Positions 36,701 through 48,389 of a stretch of 64,000 nucleotides of DNA are shown piece after piece. A program made the position numbers and the translations under genes. Under the pieces are notes generated by a model. It saw only the letters and a program-made list of their open reading frames with translations. It did no database searches and had not been told where the DNA came from. Every line of letters begins with the position of its first letter. Positions within the stretch are counted from its first letter, which is position 1. The stretch is taken from positions 124,001-188,000 of the forward strand of contig NW_024881870.1 of assembly GCF_019059575.1 (NCBI RefSeq), written 5' to 3'. The stretch comes from Amphibalanus amphitrite (taxonomy: Eukaryota; Arthropoda; Thecostraca; Balanomorpha; Balanidae).

Positions 36701-39700
36701 TGGTACCTGAGCTGATTTCTGAGCTGTGGTCTGACCTATTTCCTGAGCTTGTGTGTGAGCTGGTACCTGCCCTGACTTCTGAGCTGGCGCGGGTGCCCCC
36801 GCCGCCATCGTCGCTGCTTTTTCAGCTCCTTGAGATAATTTCTGAGATTGAGTCTGAGGTGGTGCTTTAGGCGATTGTTGAGCTGACGCCTGAGCTGGAT
36901 TCTGAGTCGGTGTCTTATCTGCCGCCGCCGCCGCTCTGAAGAAACTGGACGTCGTGGCCGCTAACCTCACAGTATGCGGCGCCATGGGCACCCCTGTCGC
37001 GGCGGCGGGCATGGTCACCCGAGCGCTGGTAGACTCCCGGACGACTGTTCGAGGCACAGTGACGGTGGCAGGCGCCCACGCCGCCATCGTCGCCGCCTCA
37101 TCGGACGCGACGGCAGCGGCGGCGGCGGCGGCATTGTAAATAGCGGCGGCGGCGGCGATGGCAGATGGACTGGGAGTCGCGACGTTGGCGCCCGGCCGCG
37201 TCGGTCTAGCGTCCGCCACACCGCGTGGGCTGACCGCCGGTCCGGGCGCCGGGTGCCGGACGGCGGACGCCGAAGCCGTCGCAGGGACGGGGACCGGCGC
37301 CGCTGTCGGGTCAGACGCCTTGGATTGTTCCCGCAGTCGTGCAGACAACACAGGCATCTGTGATGGTGCTGCGGAGGCCGCCGAAACGTTGGGTCGTGCG
37401 GTGGTAACCTGTGGGTAAAGGGACCGGTTAGTATGATTGATGACAGGGAGCGGCACAGCTGATACCAGTAGGCAGTCTTCAATGGCCAACGACAAACAGT
37501 GAAATGATGCACACGTCCAGTATAAAACTATGCGATCTCCCTCTCGATCGTTCGTCCACAAATTGTGAATGCAGTCTCACCTGCGCTACAGTCGCAGACG
37601 CCGGTGCCGAGGTCGACTGGCCGAGCGAGCTCCACGTGCTGAGGGTCGGCGGCGCGGCGGAGGATGTCGCCGTCCCCTGTCCACTGCGCGACTGTGCCGA
37701 CCGGGCACCTCCGTCTGACCTGCCGCTCCACACCACCAGCGGCTCGTCCAGGTCCACCTCTCCCTCTCGCCTACTCTGTCCGTCCTCGGAGTGACTCTCC
37801 TCCTCCTGCTGCTGCATCAGCCAGCTCCTGGCCGGAGGGTCGGCCAGTCTCTGCAGCGGCACGGGCGGCGGCGGCGGCGCCGTCCCGCTCGGAGGGTGCA
37901 TGGACGGCTGCTCCTGGAACAGCGCTGTCACCGCGCTGTGGAGTTCCGACACCAGCTCCCGCATCGCTGGCGACATGTCCCGCGCGCAGTTGACTATCAG
38001 CCGGAACATCATGCGCACGTAGCGCAGTCCGAGGTCTGAGTCGGTCTTGAGCTCCGAGCTCACTAACGACTGGATGGACGTCATAAAATGGTGGCAAATT
38101 TTCGCCTTGGTGCCCGGCTGCAGGCAGGTGCTACCCTCGTACAGCAGCAGTGCAATCATGGGGTGTATTCCTGTCAGAGGGGGAGGGGGGGGGGCGTCAG
38201 AGTTGCCACCGTGGGGAGGACTTCCTTTATTCGGCGGCGGAGGGAAGTTAGTTATTTCTTCTTCACTTCTTTTTTGGCTGAGGCCGGTTGATAAATTTGT
38301 CATATACTTCAAACTAACGAAAATTGAACCATTCTAACTTACAGAGAGGAAAATGAAAAGTGAAAAGAGACAAACCTTGCGTGAGACAGTGCAGTGGATT
38401 TTATGTTACAAGAAATCAACACGCATGCTTCCATAGATTGTAGAGAGAAGCTGCGGCCTCTTATCGCTCCATCCTCTCAGCCCCCCCCCCCCCCTCCCAC
38501 CCACACAAGTTGGACTGAAACTCACGTTCCACGCCCAGCCTCAGCCCCAGCCCCGTCTAACCTCATCTCACCTCTAACCCTAGGAACACAGTGAAACTCA
38601 CGGTCCACGCCCAGCACGCGCCGCAAGCTCAGCACCGGTATCTCCGTCTCCCCCTCCGGTATATCCACGTTCAAAAGACGCTGCGACAGGTTGGAGATAT
38701 GCCTGCAAATATGAATGACACTCACACATTGGTTTACCCTGGTGTATGTGAAGACTGCACATGCGAAAAAGACAAAAACGCAGCAGGTAAGGTATTGATC
38801 ATCACCTGTAGATAGGTATGAGATAAATACTTGTCCTGGGCCCAATCTTATAAAATGCCGTACTATTCTATTCACGGCATTTGGCAACATAAACAGTGAT
38901 ACTAGTGCCGACGATGATGATGATGAATTGGGGTTTTTGGGCGCCCGGACTGACAGTGGTCATCAGCGCACTAGCGCCGACAAACAGTTATCCGAGTCAA
39001 CGAAATAATTCTTTGGACCGTCAACATACGATGGACTGAAATGCGTGAAAACCATTTTGCATTTGATAGCCGTTTTCTGCAGCTGAACTCAGCCAGTGCT
39101 GCCATATCCATTCCACGGCGTTTATAAGATTGAGCCCTGGAATTCAGAGATCAGCCCTCACAAAACTTCCTGGCCTTAAATGCGACTCACACCAATCCCA
39201 ATCACCGTCAAGCAAACCAAACTCAAAGCAAACCCCCAAACTAAACAGACAAACTCCCCAGACTCCCGCACACGCTCAAGATACATGGAAGCTCATGTTA
39301 CCCACACAATAGCACTGCCCAGCGCCCAGTGCCCACTCTACAGCGAGTAGGCCGATGACCACCGCAGTCCCATCAGACTCTTCAAAGCACCACCACCCAC
39401 CTGAAGTAGTGCAGTGAGGTGGTGGGCCGGCGGCACTCGAGCAGTCGGCCGATCAGCTTCTCCAGGTGGGCGGCGCGCGCGTCGACCAGCGAGGCCGCCT
39501 GAAGGCGCTCCATCAGCTGACTGCTGTGCGCGTCGTGCCGCCGGCGACACGCCTCCATTTGCCTCAGGAAGAAGCTGCGCTTCTGGTCCTGGTATCTGAC
39601 GGGCAGAGACGGAGAGCGAGCTGAGAGGCAGAGGAGGGACTCAGCCGGGGCGGCACGGAACTAGCAGTTTTATGTGACATCAGACCGAACGGATTTGAAT

Positions 39701-42700
39701 TACCCACCCCTGTGCGTCAACTGCAAATCACTGGTGTTAACCAGGAGCACTAATTAATAGCAAGACCAAGATAACAATTCAAAGTTGTGTAGATTATACC
39801 TAAGCTGATTCATTAGATTGGTTGCCATTACCAGAAGCGGGTTGTTTATTTAAAAAACCGCCTAAGGTAACGTCAACAGTCAAAGCTCGCCAGCATATCG
39901 GTTACATTCCCAAATGATAAACAACTACTCAGCCTCAGCAATGCAAGACAAGCACGTAAAAAACACCAAATGACGACCCTGAATGGGTGGAGGCGAGCTG
40001 TACTGACTGTGCTGCTTGTCCGATCAACCCCAACAGGTCAACACTTAAGCATGGACAAACTTACTCGTCATAACAGGCATGGATTCCTTGGAGCCCTTTT
40101 GTTTTCCCCTCGTCAAATTCTTTTAGTTTCACTTTCAAATTGTGTATATCTTCCTCTATTTTTGTCTTTATATCTCTGAAAATGAGGGGAAAACATCATT
40201 GTTAACAATGGCCATGCGGCATAGTGGGTGTCGAGACGTAAAATCAAACTGGCCGTCTTAAAAACACAAACACACAAACGCCATTCACAATTAGCTACAC
40301 TCCCACCACCCAGCTCCCTTCTGTTACGTCAATAACATTTTAACGATTGTTCTTGCCGGGTATCGTAAAAGGGACCAGTTACTTTAAATGACTGTATTCG
40401 AAATTCGTAAAACTATTAGCCAAGTGTCGATACAAATTCACCTCTTTTCACATCATCCATCATTCACCCAGACTGTTCTACATTTTTCATAATTTTCCAT
40501 CATTGTTGGATTTCATGTGAAATCTGCACGGATCCTCCTCATAAGGATAATTGATTGGCACTTTCAGAAATAACACCCTCCCCCCGCCAACGGAGCGGAC
40601 CAGGCGCACGCCAGCTCATGACCCGAGTGCCTCCTCCAGCAGGCAGAGCCGCCGGGCGGGGCGGTGCACTTCTCCTCCACGGACCAGTACGCGCGCCGAC
40701 CGGACGCGGCCATCAGGCCCAGGAACTGTCTCGGTCACGCGTCCCAGGGGCCACTGGCCGCGCGGGCTGCCGTTCTCCACGATGAGGACGAGATCCCCCA
40801 CTGCCAGGCTGCGACTTTCCGATCTCCACTTCGGTCGGCATGCCAGTCCTGGTAGATACTCTCGAAGCCATCTCCGCCAGAACTGGTCTGTTAGCGCCTG
40901 GCTCTGCCGCCAAACTCGTGTAGAGCAGCTCTCTTCGTCTCGGAACAATCCTGGAGGCAGACGCCTGACCGGACGCCCCAACAGCAGATGATTGGGCGTC
41001 AGTGCCTCCAAACTGTTCGGGTCTGTCGACACGTGCGTGAGTGGGCGGCTGTTGACGACTGCTTCCACTTCAGTCAGAACAGTGTGCAGTACTTCCTCGG
41101 AGACAAGCAGCCGCCCGAGGACAGCTCTCAGCGCGCGTTTGACAGTCTCCACCATCCGTTCCCAGGCTCCGCCCATATCACAGGCAGCCGGTGGGTTAAA
41201 ATGCCACCGGATATCGCGTTGAGTGAGCTCATCGCTGATAGTGTGCTGGTTCCATTGTCGCAGCAGCTGGCGTAGCTCTTTCTCTTCAGCCCGCAGACAC
41301 GATCCGTTGTCACAGAAGACGTCTGATGGCGGTCCACGTCGTGCGATATACCTGCGGAAGGCCATCAGGAAGCTGTCGGTACTCAGGGAGGATGTCAGCT
41401 CCAGATGGACCCCGCGCGTGGAGAGGCACGTGACCAGCATACACCACTTCTTCTCGATTCGTCCTCCATGCACCTTGATCTTTAGAGGACCGAAGAAGTC
41501 GAGCCCAATTGAACTGAAGGCGTACTTCGTGTCGAAACGTGCGGTCGGCAAGTCGGCCATGCGGGGCTGACACGGCTTAGCTCGGCGTCGTCGGCAAAGA
41601 GGGCAGTCAGCCACTACCTTCTTGACTTCTTGCCGGGCGCGCGGCACCCAGTAGGCCTGACGGAGCTCATTTAGGACATGTTCGGTTCCCGCGTGCATCA
41701 ATCGTCGATGAACTGCGTCGATGATGAGCCTCGAGATGCAGCTACTTCTCGGGAGGATCACAGGGTGGCGGGTCTCTTCTGGCACAGGAGCATTAGATAG
41801 CCGTCCGCCGACTCGTAACAGCCCCTCTGAGTCTAGCATTGGAGTCAGCTGCAGAAGACTGCTTGACGAAGGGAGCTCCTTACCTTCGTTCAGTGCCTCA
41901 ATCTCTTGGGCGAATGCCTGCCGTTGGGCACATCGCACCGCCATGTTTTCTGCTTCATGTAGCTCCTCGGCAGATAGTGGCTCCCGCTCGAGGGCGTTTG
42001 GCTGTGCGACCTGAGACTTCAGCACTCTCAACATGTTCCTCGTGAATCGCAGAATCCAGGCGACAGTTCTTTGGTAGCGGACCCATTTAGAGAACCGTTG
42101 TGGGTCAGGCAGGGTAAGGGTGGCCAGCCGGGTGCTGTGTTGTGTGACCATCACGGTCTTAAGCTCTGGATCCTCATCTTTCAGTGACAGCTGCTGGTCT
42201 GGTGGCCAGGCATCTTCTGACTGCCACAAGAAGTCGGGTCCCCTTATCCATCGGCTGTCTCTCTTCAGGTCGGAGGCTTTCGATCCCCGCGAGCAGTCGT
42301 CTGCTGGGTTGAGCTCGGTCGGCACATGACGCCACTGTCTGGGCTCAGACACGTCACGGATCTCGGCCACACGATTAGCAACGAACGTGTGGAAGCGCCT
42401 GCTGTTGTTCTCGATGTAGCTGAGGACGACTTTGCTGTCGCTCCAAAAGACCGTGTCACTTTGATTCAAGTTCAGCTCCTGAGCTACTTGGGCCGCCAAG
42501 CGCACAGCCAGCACCGCCGCCTGCATCTCTAGACGGACGATCGTCAACCTTTTTAGCGGCGCCACCCTACATCGGCTCATAATCAAGGAGCAGTGGATGG
42601 CACCGTCTGCATATTCGTGCCTGAGGTAAGCGACTGCCCCAAAGGCTCGCTCAGAGGCGTCACAGAAGACGTGTAACGTCTTCGTGACTGTTTTCTTGGT

Positions 42701-45700
42701 GTGTTGCTGATACGCGTAGCATCTTGGGACTCGAATCTTCTCTATTGACTGCAACTCTGAGATCCAAGCTGCCACTTCGCTGCACTCCTCGTCAGAGAGA
42801 GGGCTGTCCCAGGTGTGTTCAGTCGACCAGAGTGTCTGCAGTATCATCTTCCCCAGGACCAGAAAAGGGCTCGCCAGCCCCAGCGGGTCAAAAATACCAG
42901 CGATAACCCGTAGGATCTCGCGCTTTGTAGTTGGTGTTGTCGGCCCGACATTCGTGACTGACGGAGCACTGGGACTCAGCTCATCTAGCTCTGCATCCCA
43001 CTGCACACCCAGGACCTTCTGTGTCGGTAGTGACGCGTTTAGATCTACGGCACCAGCCGCTCTGTCTTCCATCGAGATCCTCGCAAGCACCTCCCTGGAG
43101 TTGCTGTTCCATTTGCAGAGTCTGAAGCCTCCCCTGGAGAGCAGCGCTGTCACCTCTGCCGCCGTCTCTTGTGCTGTATCGCTGTCTGCTTCAGAGGTGG
43201 CCAAATCGTCCATATAGAAGTCTCTTTCGACAATATCCCGTGCTCTGCGTCCAGCTACAGTGTCATCACTCTTCTCCTGGGCTGTTCGGCGTAGTACGTA
43301 GCTGGCTGATGCTGGAGAGCTCCGAGCGCCGAATATTACCCTGTCCATTTGGTATATATCTGGCGGACGGGTGCTATCCAGATCGCGCCAGAGATAGCGG
43401 AGTGAGGCCTGGTCCTCAACTCTCACAGCCACCTGCATGAACATCTTCTCTATGTCGGCGCAGAGACCAACGGACCCTAGACGGAAACGTAGCAGCACCC
43501 CTGGGAGTGATCTTAGGAGGTCCGGTCCAGACAGCAGATGCCCGTTAAGAGAGCTACCTCCATAGCTGCTCGCTGCGTCGAAGACCACGCGGAATTTGCC
43601 TGGCTTGCTGGCGACTGCGTGATGAGGCAAATACCAGGTGCGGTCATGTTGTACCAGCAGTTCCTCATCATCAAGCTTCCGCGCGTATCCTTCCTTCACA
43701 TTTTCCTCCATACTCTGTTGGTACGCTGTCGCCTTCTCAGGAGCTCGGCGCAGAGCCCTCTCTGTGTTTTCCAGCCGGCGCATGGCCATGGGGTAGTTGT
43801 CAGGCAGCTTGACATTTTCATCACACCACAGCAGCCCTGTCTCATAGCGATCGCCGCGCCACGTGGTAGTCCTTGCCATGATGTCTTCAGCTCGCCGGTC
43901 TTCCTGAGATGTCGGCTCTTTCATGTTGTACGCAGTACCAAATGCCTCCGTTGACCACCAGTCCTTCAGCATAGTCACCAGCTCGTCATCAGCTGAGCGG
44001 TGCTTGGAAATGTGCATCACCTCTCGCTGGCCATGGGTCACCAGCTGAGCCACATTTCCGGTCAGACACCAGCCGAAGTGGGTTCGTACTGCCACTGGTT
44101 GTCCTGGCTTGCCGACTCTGACCTCCTGCTGCAGCATGGCCTCCAGAACATTGGCCCCCAGCAGCAGTTCAACGGCCTTTCCATTGTTGTCTGGAATCAC
44201 TATATCATCCAGATGCTTCCAGGCCTTCCTTTGCCTCCAGTCCACGCTTTGAGGACGCACATTCAGTCGGGCGACGGAGAACACCTCTTGTACTGTGACC
44301 GTCTTGGCGTTACTTCCTGGGGACAAGGAGGACACTTGCAGACTCGTTCTGATCGCGAGTCTGTTGTCTCCGCTTCCTTCAACATTGGCCAGTTGTAGCT
44401 CCCTCCTGTCTCCGTCAATCCCCAGTTCCTTTAGCACGTGCTCCTCGCACAGACTCGTATCGGCACCGGAGTCCAACAGTGCGAGGGTATCCTTGTAGCG
44501 TCCTTCAGTTCCATGAATCCGGATTGGAACAATTTGTAGCAAGGTGCGCTGACTTGTATGCGTTTCCGTCTGCGTCATTGCCATTACGTCACGGGCGTCT
44601 GTCGTCGCCGTCGGTCTTGTTTGAGCGGGATGAGGAGATTGCGCCGACGGTATGTGGAGAAGGCGATGATGTCTCCCCTTGCAGTCCCGCTCTCCACAAA
44701 CTGTCCTGCTCGAACATTTGCTCAGCCAGTGGCCAGTACTGAGACATCGGAAACAGCGACGGCCACTGCGCACGATGTGACCGCGCTCCTCCGGTGTTTT
44801 CTCCAGAAAAGATGGGCATTCGGCGAGTGCGTGGGCGCCACTTTGGCACACAACACATTCAGCACTGACAGCCGCTCCTGAAGCAGTCGCTAAAGTTGTG
44901 CGCTGAGCTGAACTTGTGTTCCCTCTTGTGTCGCCCCGGCGCCTGTTCAGCGGTGCCGGTGTATGCGCTGATCTGGCGACACTGTCCTGTACCCTTGAGC
45001 AGAGCGCAGGCTGAACGCGGCGGCCCGCCAGCACTACTTTCCCAAGCCAAGAATCAATGTCCTCCAGAGTGGGTACGTGTGGCATCATTTCCACCTCTAA
45101 CTGGCCCCACTGCCAGGCCAGCGTGCTTGGTAGCTTGGCTATCACCTGCTGCATTGAAGAGGTCGCGGCCAAATCCGCTTGGTAGCCCATGCTCTTTAGT
45201 ACGCACACGGCCGTGTGCAGGGCTCGCGACAGACTTGTCAGGCCAGCGATATCGTTGTGCTTCACTACCGGGTGCTGAAGAATGCTGCTGAGTGTGCTCT
45301 GGACGACAGCAGTCGGGTTTCCAAATTGAGTCTCCAGCTCGCTCAGCGCCACTTCATAGAGCGACACGTCACAGAGCAGACCACGCACGGCTTCACGAGC
45401 GTCTCCCGTCAGGAACGACTGGAGGTGAATCATGCGCTCTGTGTCAGTCAGTGACGCATTATCATGAACCAGGGCTCGAAAGAGCGAGATCCACCGGGGC
45501 CACTCTAACGGAGACCCATCAAACATCCCAAGCTGTATCTTGGGCAGCGAGGCATGAACAGGAGCGAAGTTTGTGTTGGCTTCAACCCATCGTCTTGTGC
45601 GATGGCTTCGATCGGGCGATCTGTTTGCCGGGTTGTTCTCTTGATCGGGTGGACGAGTCGGGTTACTCCCTCCCGCATTTCCAGACTGCGCTCCGGCAAT

Positions 45701-48389
45701 ACTTTGACACGCTGCAGCTGGCGTGTCACCAAGCAGTTGACACTGGACCCGCTGATCAGTCTGCTCGTTCTGAGCGCGAGCCATCGGGGTCGGCGGCACA
45801 GGGCTCAACTTGTCAACAGCGCGGTCCATGGACGGCGGCTGGTGGTGCATGGACACCGGTCGCATTCCATCTTTATCTGGAGTGCCGACCGAATTTCGCA
45901 ATCCAACCTCTTCTTCCATTATTTGAAGCTCCAGCGCGTCTACCTCCGCTTGGTCAGCTGCCTGTCGTGCTTCAGCTAAAGCCTCATCTCTTGCTAGCCT
46001 CGCACGAACCTCAGCTGCCTTAATCTTCTCGTCTGCCACTCGCTTCGCCTGTTCGGCTTTGAGCTGTGATACGAGCGCTCGCCTCCTTACCGAACTGCGA
46101 GTGGTGGACGTAGAGCTCATTTCAGCCTCACTTCGGGTTTTGAGACTTGCAGATGCAGACCTATCACCGCAAGCCGATCGTACACTCATAGTTACGTTAC
46201 CTATCAAATCGCAGTCAATCAATTTCTTAACTGGTTACAGTTATTTTACGGTACTCTATCCGGCCCGGAGGACCATAATGTTACGTCAATAACATTTTAA
46301 CGATTGTTCTTGCCGGGTATCGTAAAAGGGACCAGTTACTTTAAATGACTGTATTCGAAATTCGTAAAACTATTAGCCAAGTGTCGATACAAATTCACCT
46401 CTTTTCACATCATCCATCATTCACCCAGACTGTTCTACATTTTTCATAATTTTCCATCATTGTTGGATTTCATGTGAAATCTGCACGGATCCTCCTCATA
46501 AGGATAATTGATTGGCACTTTCAGAAATAACACCTTCTCACTAAAACATCAACCAATCACACAAAACTCTCTCATACCTGACTCAACCCATCATACCTAA
46601 CCCTTGCCTAACCCTCTCGACACAAAAGCACCCCTGCCGCCCCGCCCGGTCGCTCTCTCACCGGACGCCCTCGAGGCCGGTGCGGATGGTGCCGCGGACG
46701 CCCTCCAGCTTCTCCTGCAGCGTGCAGGACTGGTGGGAGCGGTGGGCGGAGAGGATGCAGTCGCGGCAGCACAGCACGCTGCACGAGTCGCAGTAGTTGT
46801 CAAACACCTGTCGGCGGGGAGGGAAATTACGGAGCTCAACACAGGAGCGCGAGAATGGTGGTAGTCTGGGAAAGGGCTTAACAAGCTAGTATGGGGGCCA
46901 ATAGCGAGACTTTTAGAGACTTTTAACGAAATCATCGACGCGAAAACATATGCAGTAGGCACACATCAGCATACGCCTCACGAACACCTCAAGCTGACAC
47001 AAAATAACCGACTCATTTCCCAGCGTACAGCGTCAGCTGCTGGTTCTTCCGGGTGACACCGTAAACTGACCAGGCCATGAGTGGGACACAGGTCCTCTTT
47101 CTCTGCTTCGGGCGTCAGCTCCAGCTTGTGGCCCCACGTCGCCCGCGTGATCTTGTGAGCCTGCGGAAGGACAAATGACAGTCAGTTGTTTGTTCAGACT
47201 GAAGGTCTGGTAAAGTGGTTAAGGGGAAATCATAATACGAGACTGGCGGTGTGTGATACAGTATCGCGTCCCTAATTTAGTGTTTCGTCGCATCAAGGCT
47301 GGTGACTTTAAGTTTTTTTTTCAATGATTTATTATACCACATTGAAAAAAATGAAGATTAAAAATGGCTTTATAAAAGCGTGGTATCGTCATTTTCACGC
47401 CCTCCACGACCGTCAAAGGGAACGTCAATCTGAACTAAATACACCTGTCTACGCGTGAAGAAGGGGAGGCAATACGCATGACCCGGTATCGCTACCTCGC
47501 AGGCGGTCCCGCTGACCTGAATGCAGTCGTGGCAGAGGTCGATCTGACAGTCGCGGCAGGTGCCGGCGGCGCGGCTGGCGCGGCCGCCCCGCTCGGCGCA
47601 CTGGCCACACTCAGTGCTGGCGCGGTGCTCGTGCGACTGCAGTAACATCGTCTCCAGTAACGGGTGAGCGACCACACCCGGCGAGACGCACCGGCACAGC
47701 GGACAGCACACCTCGGCGCCCTCTGCCGGCCGGGGGGTGAGACATCGCCGCAAATACTGGTCAGTCTCACACGGAGACGAGACAGACCACGTATAACGGC
47801 CACTCTCACACGAGGACGAGACAAGCGGCAGACACGGTCATTTAAAGTCGTAGGAGACGACAACGGCCGCATTCAATAAAAGGTAAGTCTTCCTTCGACG
47901 TAACCCAGGAAGGAGATGAAAAGCAGCTGTTTATTCTCATGAGAGCTGTTTACGAAATACATTGTCCTCTAATATAAGCATTTAACAGTCCTATTCATGA
48001 ACATAATCCTCGAAAGCTGCCATCAATAACCAACACCGGATTCCGAGTTTCGATAGCCGATCCCGCAGTGGTCCCGCCCGTCTCCAACTCCGCCGTCCCG
48101 GCTCACCGTTCTCGCCCGAGGCGCACTGCTGGCAGAGTGTGTGCAGACAGGCGGGCAGCAGGCGCGGCTCGTGCACGCCGTGCTGCAGCCGTACGGCGCA
48201 GCGCGCGCAGTTCAGCAGGCCCTTGGCGCGGCCCGCCTCCAGCGTGGCCTCCTCCTCCACGATGACGTCATCCGTCGGCGCGGCGGACTCGTCATCGGTT
48301 TTGACGGCGGCAGAGGCGGCGGACGACGTATCCGTCTCTGCTGCTGACGGATGGTCCGCGGCAGCGGCGGCGGCGCTCCCATCAGACAT
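30704..48389 (-). CDS. TRIM33: TIF1-family protein (TRIM24/TRIM33/bonus type)
   Basis: TIF1 proteins are nuclear co-regulators that join E3 ligase activity to chromatin reading. Thirteen exons join in phase: 48389-48107, 47722-47517, 47160-47071, 46807-46662, 40175-40065, 39595-39401, 38702-38602, 38170-37581, 37408-34354, 33996-32838, 31731-31554, 31212-31072 and 30832-30704, giving about 2127 residues, twice the usual size. A RING (about 61-107, CARC...CLHTLCQQC...CPLC) is split by intron 1. B-box 1 (about 125-175) and B-box 2 (about 188-220) follow, then a coiled coil (about 235-380). A PHD finger (about 1946-1990, CVLC...CDRC...HAEC...CLMC) and a degenerate bromodomain end the protein. 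Exon 9 alone encodes about 1018 low-complexity residues. The start at 48389 is preferred because a splice acceptor TATCTTTCAG lies just before it; an upstream ATG at 48416 is the alternative. A BEL/Pao element fills most of intron 4. Confidence 0.88.
35100..35870 (-). repeat. Coding minisatellite in TIF1 exon 9
   Basis: On the gene's strand this part of exon 9 is a run of roughly 12-bp and 18-bp units encoding variants of SAPKPA, AQVPTS and APEPEP. Upstream in the same exon lies a run of about fifteen prolines near 35960-36000. The frame stays open through the whole array and both splice junctions are in phase, so the repeat appears to be translated. The opposite strand is also open over 1 kb because the units lack stop codons in several frames; that is not a second gene. 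Confidence 0.75.
40322..40575 (-). repeat. BEL/Pao 3' LTR
   Basis: The 254-bp terminal repeat at the downstream end of the element on its own strand. It is identical by eye to the copy at 46279-46532. Confidence 0.93.
40616..46189 (-). CDS. BEL/Pao gag-pol polyprotein frame
   Basis: A single frame of about 1857 residues from the first in-frame ATG. The parts in order are: an N-terminal charged coiled-coil stretch (to about 120), a BEL-type gag domain (DUF1759, about 205-380), CCHC-type zinc knuckles (about 450-515), an aspartic protease (DUF1758 type, about 560-720), reverse transcriptase (about 830-1090), RNase H (about 1160-1330), an H2C2 zinc-binding integrase domain (about 1490-1545), the integrase core (about 1570-1700) and a C-terminal DUF5641-like domain (about 1750-1850). 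This domain order is that of the Pao/BEL group. It is a recent element copy rather than a host gene. Confidence 0.92.
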   Translation of the reverse strand: MSVRSACGDRSASASLKTRSEAEMSSTSTTRSSVRRRALVSQLKAEQAKRVADEKIKAAEVRARLARDEALAEARQAADQAEVDALELQIMEEEVGLRNSVGTPDKDGMRPVSMHHQPPSMDRAVDKLSPVPPTPMARAQNEQTDQRVQCQLLGDTPAAACQSIAGAQSGNAGGSNPTRPPDQENNPANRSPDRSHRTRRWVEANTNFAPVHASLPKIQLGMFDGSPLEWPRWISLFRALVHDNASLTDTERMIHLQSFLTGDAREAVRGLLCDVSLYEVALSELETQFGNPTAVVQSTLSSILQHPVVKHNDIAGLTSLSRALHTAVCVLKSMGYQADLAATSSMQQVIAKLPSTLAWQWGQLEVEMMPHVPTLEDIDSWLGKVVLAGRRVQPALCSRVQDSVARSAHTPAPLNRRRGDTRGNTSSAQRTTLATASGAAVSAECVVCQSGAHALAECPSFLEKTPEERGHIVRSGRRCFRCLSTGHWLSKCSSRTVCGERDCKGRHHRLLHIPSAQSPHPAQTRPTATTDARDVMAMTQTETHTSQRTLLQIVPIRIHGTEGRYKDTLALLDSGADTSLCEEHVLKELGIDGDRRELQLANVEGSGDNRLAIRTSLQVSSLSPGSNAKTVTVQEVFSVARLNVRPQSVDWRQRKAWKHLDDIVIPDNNGKAVELLLGANVLEAMLQQEVRVGKPGQPVAVRTHFGWCLTGNVAQLVTHGQREVMHISKHRSADDELVTMLKDWWSTEAFGTAYNMKEPTSQEDRRAEDIMARTTTWRGDRYETGLLWCDENVKLPDNYPMAMRRLENTERALRRAPEKATAYQQSMEENVKEGYARKLDDEELLVQHDRTWYLPHHAVASKPGKFRVVFDAASSYGGSSLNGHLLSGPDLLRSLPGVLLRFRLGSVGLCADIEKMFMQVAVRVEDQASLRYLWRDLDSTRPPDIYQMDRVIFGARSSPASASYVLRRTAQEKSDDTVAGRRARDIVERDFYMDDLATSEADSDTAQETAAEVTALLSRGGFRLCKWNSNSREVLARISMEDRAAGAVDLNASLPTQKVLGVQWDAELDELSPSAPSVTNVGPTTPTTKREILRVIAGIFDPLGLASPFLVLGKMILQTLWSTEHTWDSPLSDEECSEVAAWISELQSIEKIRVPRCYAYQQHTKKTVTKTLHVFCDASERAFGAVAYLRHEYADGAIHCSLIMSRCRVAPLKRLTIVRLEMQAAVLAVRLAAQVAQELNLNQSDTVFWSDSKVVLSYIENNSRRFHTFVANRVAEIRDVSEPRQWRHVPTELNPADDCSRGSKASDLKRDSRWIRGPDFLWQSEDAWPPDQQLSLKDEDPELKTVMVTQHSTRLATLTLPDPQRFSKWVRYQRTVAWILRFTRNMLRVLKSQVAQPNALEREPLSAEELHEAENMAVRCAQRQAFAQEIEALNEGKELPSSSSLLQLTPMLDSEGLLRVGGRLSNAPVPEETRHPVILPRSSCISRLIIDAVHRRLMHAGTEHVLNELRQAYWVPRARQEVKKVVADCPLCRRRRAKPCQPRMADLPTARFDTKYAFSSIGLDFFGPLKIKVHGGRIEKKWCMLVTCLSTRGVHLELTSSLSTDSFLMAFRRYIARRGPPSDVFCDNGSCLRAEEKELRQLLRQWNQHTISDELTQRDIRWHFNPPAACDMGGAWERMVETVKRALRAVLGRLLVSEEVLHTVLTEVEAVVNSRPLTHVSTDPNSLEALTPNHLLLGRPVRRLPPGLFRDEESCSTRVWRQSQALTDQFWRRWLREYLPGLACRPKWRSESRSLAVGDLVLIVENGSPRGQWPLGRVTETVPGPDGRVRSARVLVRGGEVHRPARRLCLLEEALGS
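46279..46532 (-). repeat. BEL/Pao 5' LTR
   Basis: The 254-bp terminal repeat at the upstream end on the element's strand. It would carry the element's promoter, and is identical by eye to the 3' LTR. Confidence 0.93.

Larger units (their letters stand above)
40322..46532 (-). mobile_element. BEL/Pao LTR retrotransposon, looks whole
   Basis: This is a 6211-bp element with two 254-bp LTRs that read TG...CA and a 5-bp flanking repeat CCTTC (40317-40321 and 46533-46537). A primer-binding site next to the 5' LTR (about 46260-46277) resembles the 3' end of tRNA-Tyr. A polypurine tract lies beside the 3' LTR (about 40577-40589). One long frame runs through the interior. The LTRs are identical by eye, so the insertion is recent in evolutionary terms. 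It sits in intron 4 of the TIF1 gene, in the same orientation, about 130 bp from exon 4 and 147 bp from exon 5. It looks whole, with no evident breaks in the frame. Confidence 0.93.

Noticed and set aside
47370-47516. Extension of TIF1 exon 2 to the next stop or to GAG|GTAGCG
   Set aside because: Ending the exon at CAG|GTCAGC restores a continuous B-box 1 with exon 3 (CIQAHKITR), matching the family spacing.
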